Shown here in pieces: positions 10,668 to 13,837 of a stretch of 13,837 nt of DNA; the stretch's first letter is position 1; every line of letters starts with the position of its first letter. This stretch comes from Gemmatimonadota bacterium. GTDB lineage: Bacteria > Gemmatimonadota > Gemmatimonadetes > Gemmatimonadales > Gemmatimonadaceae. Under the pieces are notes generated by a model that searched no databases, was not told the origin of the DNA, and saw only the letters and a program-made list of their open reading frames with translations. The stretch lies in NCBI GenBank assembly GCA_029884515.1, contig JAOUHR010000014.1:1-13837 (forward strand), in the 5' to 3' direction. Both the position numbers and the translations under genes were made by a program.

Positions 10668-11123
10668 ATGTCATTCTGGGACCGCCTCTTCGGCGGCCGC
10701 ACCGAGTCCGCGCAGAACCGGCAGCGTCTCGATTATCTCAACGAGGCGCTGGTGCTCGAGCGTCAGGGTGACTACGACGCGGCCGTGACGAGCTACCGTC
10801 TCGCCCTCCGCGAACGCCCGGACGACCTGAAGATCCTCCAGAACATGGCCATCGCCCTCTCGCGGATCGGACGGCTGGAGGAGGCGGTGCGGGCGTACCG
10901 GAAGGCGCTGGACCTCGAGCCGACGCTCTCCGGCGCGCACTACGGGCTCGCCTTCCTGCTCGTGAAGCGCGGGGATGCGCCCGGGGCGATCAAGCACCTG
11001 AACGCGTTCCTGGCCAAGCCGCCGAGCGGCCCGGATGCCGCGCGCTGGGTGGCGCACGCACGCGCCACGCTCGACCAACTGCGCGCCCCGATGGACGGGG
11101 CGACGCCAGCCGCAGGGGAGTGA
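10668..11123 (+). CDS. tetratricopeptide-repeat (TPR) protein
   Basis: TPR repeats are helical scaffolds for protein-protein contacts. The product is 151 residues. After a short amphipathic N-terminus (MSFWDRLFGG), three repeats can be aligned: about 20-53 (LNEALVLERQGDYDAAVTSY), 54-87 (NMAIALSRIGRLEEAVRAYR) and 88-121 (YGLAFLLVKRGDAPGAIKHL), each with the expected Gly/Ala and Pro/Asp positions. There is no signal peptide, so it is cytosolic. ATG 10668 is preferred to an in-frame ATG 60 bases upstream, which would put the likely promoter inside the gene. No clear Shine-Dalgarno precedes it. The stop TGA (11121-11123) is one base before the TTG start of the ParA gene, so the two are probably co-translated and may act together. 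Confidence 0.85.
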   Translation: MSFWDRLFGGRTESAQNRQRLDYLNEALVLERQGDYDAAVTSYRLALRERPDDLKILQNMAIALSRIGRLEEAVRAYRKALDLEPTLSGAHYGLAFLLVKRGDAPGAIKHLNAFLAKPPSGPDAARWVAHARATLDQLRAPMDGATPAAGE

Positions 11124-11124
11124 A

Positions 11125-11895
11125 TTGGGAGTCGTCCTCGCTGTCGTGAGCCAGAAGGGAGGGGTGGGCAAGACGACCACCGCGGTGAACCTCGCGGCCG
11201 CGTTCGCGCGGCGCGGCCTCAAGACGCTGCTCGTGGACGTCGACCCGCAGGGGTCCGTCCGCTACGGCGCGGGCCTCCGGCGCGGACACCCGAGCTACGG
11301 GTTCGCCGACCACCTCTCCGGTGAGCGCACGCTCCGCGACGTGCTCCTCCCCACCACCCTCCCCTGGCTGCGCGTGATGCTCGCCGGGAGCGTGACCGAC
11401 GCGGTGGACCACACGGCGTACCAGGAGCAGATCGCCTCGTCCGACCTGCTCGCGCGGATGCTCAACTCGGCGAGCGAGCGCTGCGACATCGTCGTGGTGG
11501 ACACGCCACCGGGGCTCGGTCCGGTCACGCGCGGCACGCTCGCCTCCGCCGACCGCGTGCTGATCCCGCTGCAGGCCGAGCCACTCGCGCTCCAGACCAC
11601 GCCGCAGATGCTGCGCGGGATCCAGGACATCGTGACGCAGCAGGACCGCCTCGTGTTCGACGGGATCCTCCTCACGATGTACGAGGAGGGGAATCCGGCC
11701 TGCGAGACGACCGCCGCCTACATCCGCGAGAAGGTCCCACCGCACCTGATGTTCGACATCGTCGTCCCCCGCTCGCACGCCATCGCCGAGGCATTCGCGG
11801 CGGGACAGCCGGCGGTGGTGCGCTCGCCGGCCGACGCCGCGTCGCAGGCGTACGTGAACCTCGCGACGCGCCTCGCCGAACGCGCCGGGATGTGA
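11125..11895 (+). CDS. parA: ParA/Soj-family ATPase (no adjacent ParB)
   Basis: ParA/Soj ATPases form ATP-dependent dimers on DNA and position chromosomes, plasmids or protein complexes. The product is 256 residues. It has the deviant Walker A with signature lysine, QKGGVGKTTTAVN (K11 and K16), VDVDPQGS at about 38-45, and VVVDTPPGLG as Walker B. TTG 11125 is chosen because the Walker motif begins at residue 10 and a good GGGGAG Shine-Dalgarno lies at 11114-11119, overlapping the end of the TPR gene. The stop overlaps the GTG start of the next gene (GTGA, 11892-11895). No ParB, parS-like gene or MinE is next to it, so its cargo is unknown; the TPR protein and the lipoprotein-like product encoded beside it are candidates by association only. 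Confidence 0.9.
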   Translation: MGVVLAVVSQKGGVGKTTTAVNLAAAFARRGLKTLLVDVDPQGSVRYGAGLRRGHPSYGFADHLSGERTLRDVLLPTTLPWLRVMLAGSVTDAVDHTAYQEQIASSDLLARMLNSASERCDIVVVDTPPGLGPVTRGTLASADRVLIPLQAEPLALQTTPQMLRGIQDIVTQQDRLVFDGILLTMYEEGNPACETTAAYIREKVPPHLMFDIVVPRSHAIAEAFAAGQPAVVRSPADAASQAYVNLATRLAERAGM

Positions 11896-12689
11896 GCACG
11901 CGGCGGCTCATCGCGCCACTGGCCCTCGTCGTCGCGGTCGCCGTCGCGACCTCCGGCGCGTGCGTGAACGTGAGTGGCGCGCCCGATGTGGCCGTCGCGC
12001 TGGAGTTCGACAGCATCCCCTACCCCGCCGTGCTCGCGGGCGACACGCTGCGCGACTCGCTCGGCAATGCGGCGCCGCTCCGCGGCGTGGCCTACAACGC
12101 GAGCGGCGGGGTGATCGCCGGGGCGCCGATCACCTTCCTCTCGCTCGACACCGGGGTCGTGATCGACGCGGGAGGCCTCCTGGCGAACACGCGGCGCAGC
12201 GGCACCATCCGGCTCGTGGCGAGCATCAACGGCCTGCAGTCGCCACACCGGACCATCGCGGTCACGCGGAGCCCGGACACGCTCATCGCGCCGACGGTGA
12301 CGGACCTCTCCTACACCTATGCGCTCCCCGACGTGAGCTCCAACCTCGCGCCCCAGATGACGGTCACGCTGCAGAGCTTCGACGTCGCGGGTGGCGTGGC
12401 CCCGGCCGTCACCGGTTGGCTGGTGCGCTGGCGCGTGCTGCACGATGGCGATACGCTCTCCCTGACGGATACCTCGCGGGTCGCGCTGCAGAGCACCGCG
12501 GGGCGCCGCTCACAGCTCGACACCACGAAGACCGACGGCACCTCGGCGAGGCGCCTGCGCGTCTTCGCCAACACCATCACGCCGGCCACCGACAGCTTCG
12601 TGGTGGTGGCCGACGTGAAGCGCTTCGGCGTCCCCGTGCGCGGGAGCCCGGTGCGCTTCGTGGTGCACGTCGCACCACCCGCCCCCTGA
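11892..12689 (+). CDS. exported protein with Ig-like (Big) domains
   Basis: The 265-residue product starts with a basic stretch and a hydrophobic segment (LIAPLALVVAVAVATSG) followed by a Cys that could be lipidated, although the SGAC sequence is a poor lipobox. The mature part is beta-rich and Thr/Ser/Val-rich. It contains the bacterial Ig-like pattern of VVAYN-type strands and GAPITFLSLDTGVV followed by RLVAS, and a second, looser domain towards GSPVRFVVHV. Such proteins are common as surface lipoproteins in Gemmatimonadota and relatives. GTG 11892 overlaps the parA stop by four bases and the acyl-CoA synthetase gene follows 10 bases after the stop. Role unknown, probably surface or envelope. 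Confidence 0.75.
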   Translation: MSTRRLIAPLALVVAVAVATSGACVNVSGAPDVAVALEFDSIPYPAVLAGDTLRDSLGNAAPLRGVAYNASGGVIAGAPITFLSLDTGVVIDAGGLLANTRRSGTIRLVASINGLQSPHRTIAVTRSPDTLIAPTVTDLSYTYALPDVSSNLAPQMTVTLQSFDVAGGVAPAVTGWLVRWRVLHDGDTLSLTDTSRVALQSTAGRRSQLDTTKTDGTSARRLRVFANTITPATDSFVVVADVKRFGVPVRGSPVRFVVHVAPPAP

Positions 12690-12699
12690 TCCTCCCATC

Positions 12700-13837
12700 A
12701 TGCCGAGCCCCGCGATGACGATGGTTTCCGGTGGACCGCGCCCCGCACCCACGACGCTCACCGCGCTCTTCTTCCGCGGCATCGAGCAGCACGGCGGCGA
12801 GGCCGCCTACCTGTACAAGCGCGACGCCCGCTACGTCCCGATCAGCCACCGCGAGGTGCTGGAGCGCGTGCGCCGCATCTCGCTCGGACTCGGCGCGATC
12901 GGCGTGCAGCGCGGCGACCGGGTGGGGATCCTCTCCGAGAACCGGCCCGAATGGGCGCTCGCCGACTGGGCTTGCCTGGGCGGCGGGATGACCGACGTGC
13001 CCATCTACCCGACGCTCCCCGCGGAGCAGGTGGTGCATCCGCTCAACGACTCGGGCGCGGCCGCCCTGTTCGTGTCCACGGCGGAGCAGGCGGCGAAGGT
13101 GGCCTCGGTGCGCGGCGAGCTGAAGGGCGTGCGCACGGTGATCAGCTTCACCGAGCCCAAGCCGCCCGGCGTCGACCTCACGATCGGCGAACTGGAGGCG
13201 AAGGGCGCGGCGCTCGACACCGCCGCCAGGGCCGCCGAGTGGAAGGCGGGCGCGCTGGCGGTGCAGCCCGACCAGCTGGCGACGCTCATCTACACGTCGG
13301 GCACCACCGGCCTGCCCAAGGGCGTGATGCTCACGCACGACAACATCGCCTCCAACGTCCTCGCGTCGGAGGGCAAGGTGCCGCTGCGCGCGGGCGAGGT
13401 GGCGCTCAGCTTCCTCCCGCTCTCGCACATCTTCGAGCGGATGGGCGACTACCTCTTCTTCGCCGGCGGCGTCACGATCGCGTACGCCGAGAGCATCGAC
13501 GCGGTGCCGGTGAACCTGGTGGAGGTGCGGCCGCACTACGCGATGTCGGTGCCGCGCCTCTTCGAGAAGATGTATGCACGCGTGCTGGAGGGCGCCCTCT
13601 CCGGCGGCGCGATCAAGGCGCGCATCTTCGGCTGGGCGCGCGGCGTGGCCGACCGGTGGGCCGACGAGAAGCTCGCCGGGCGCGAGCCGGGCGGGTTCCT
13701 CGCCTGGCAGTACGGCGTGGCGCAGAAGCTCGTCTTCTCCAAGCTCAAGGAGCGCACGGGCGGCCGCCTCCGCTACTTCGTCTCCGGTGGCGCGCCACTC
13801 GCGCCGTCGATCAACAAGTTCTTCTACGCCGCGGGCC
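12700..13837 (+). CDS. long-chain acyl-CoA synthetase (AMP-binding), 3' end beyond window
   Basis: The frame from ATG 12700 stays open to the right edge, giving 379 residues of a protein normally near 600. It belongs to the ANL superfamily: a fatty acid is adenylated with ATP and transferred to CoA. Visible motifs are GDRVGILSENRPEWALADWA near residues 72-91, the P-loop YTSGTTGLPKGV (198-209), and the LPLSHIFERM segment and SGGAPLAPSI near the edge. In-frame ATGs at 12715 and 12721 are possible starts; none has a strong Shine-Dalgarno. Valine codons are overwhelmingly GTG (12 GTG to 1 GTC in the first 450 bases). It follows the Ig-like gene by 10 bases and may be transcribed with it. Chain length of the substrate cannot be told. 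Confidence 0.93.
   Translation, partial: MPSPAMTMVSGGPRPAPTTLTALFFRGIEQHGGEAAYLYKRDARYVPISHREVLERVRRISLGLGAIGVQRGDRVGILSENRPEWALADWACLGGGMTDVPIYPTLPAEQVVHPLNDSGAAALFVSTAEQAAKVASVRGELKGVRTVISFTEPKPPGVDLTIGELEAKGAALDTAARAAEWKAGALAVQPDQLATLIYTSGTTGLPKGVMLTHDNIASNVLASEGKVPLRAGEVALSFLPLSHIFERMGDYLFFAGGVTIAYAESIDAVPVNLVEVRPHYAMSVPRLFEKMYARVLEGALSGGAIKARIFGWARGVADRWADEKLAGREPGGFLAWQYGVAQKLVFSKLKERTGGRLRYFVSGGAPLAPSINKFFYAAG

Overview
The window is high-GC bacterial chromosomal DNA, densely coded, with frequent GTG/TTG starts and very short intergenic gaps. It reads as two blocks. Block 1 (1 to about 3115, all + strand) is the classic replication-origin-proximal order recF - DUF721/DciA - gyrB, ending in a strong GC hairpin. 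This order is best known from Actinobacteriota, and the GyrB text also looks actinobacterial-like to me, but this is recognition by eye. Block 2 (about 3116 to 13837) carries a different set of genes with visibly different valine codon choice (GTG rather than GTC in the genes sampled). Its Ig-like lipoprotein, V4R protein and Rieske-flavoprotein fusion suggest a Gemmatimonadota-like genome, with low to moderate confidence. No gyrA follows gyrB. The window may therefore join two genomes (an assembly chimera), or it may be a real but unusual arrangement.

Layout. 1-391: C-terminal third of RecF. 391-548: a 158-bp MITE-like element with 16-bp terminal inverted repeats, flanked by TA on both sides. 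It sits in codon 3 of the original DUF721/dciA reading frame. The element now supplies the ATG (535) from which dciA can be read. 535-1074: dciA. 1107-3059: gyrB from a TTG start. 3079-3116: hairpin terminator shared with the convergent genes. On the - strand, 4729-3380 is a pyrimidine-nucleoside phosphorylase and 3377-3147 a two-helix membrane protein, 2 bases downstream of its stop. On the + strand, 4844-8025 holds a ferritin, NAD+-dependent DNA ligase LigA and a V4R-domain protein. On the - strand, 10523-8044 holds a phosphoribosyltransferase, a zinc-binding anti-sigma-like protein, a cupredoxin lipoprotein and a Rieske-flavodoxin fusion. On the + strand, 10668-13837 holds a TPR protein, a ParA-type ATPase, an exported Ig-like protein and the start of a long-chain acyl-CoA synthetase, with gaps or overlaps of no more than 10 bases.

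How the parts fit. RecF, DciA and GyrB belong to replication and repair. The - strand group at 8044-9917 is redox themed: a cysteine/histidine anti-sigma motif, a blue-copper protein and a flavin/iron-sulfur oxidoreductase. The TPR-ParA-lipoprotein group is translationally coupled and its ParA has no ParB beside it.

The most notable observation is the MITE insertion. It destroyed the overlapping recF/dciA junction, and its own terminal repeat restores an in-frame start. The second is the Rieske-flavodoxin fusion. I see no tRNA, rRNA or CRISPR array, and no gene-free stretch longer than 300 bases.
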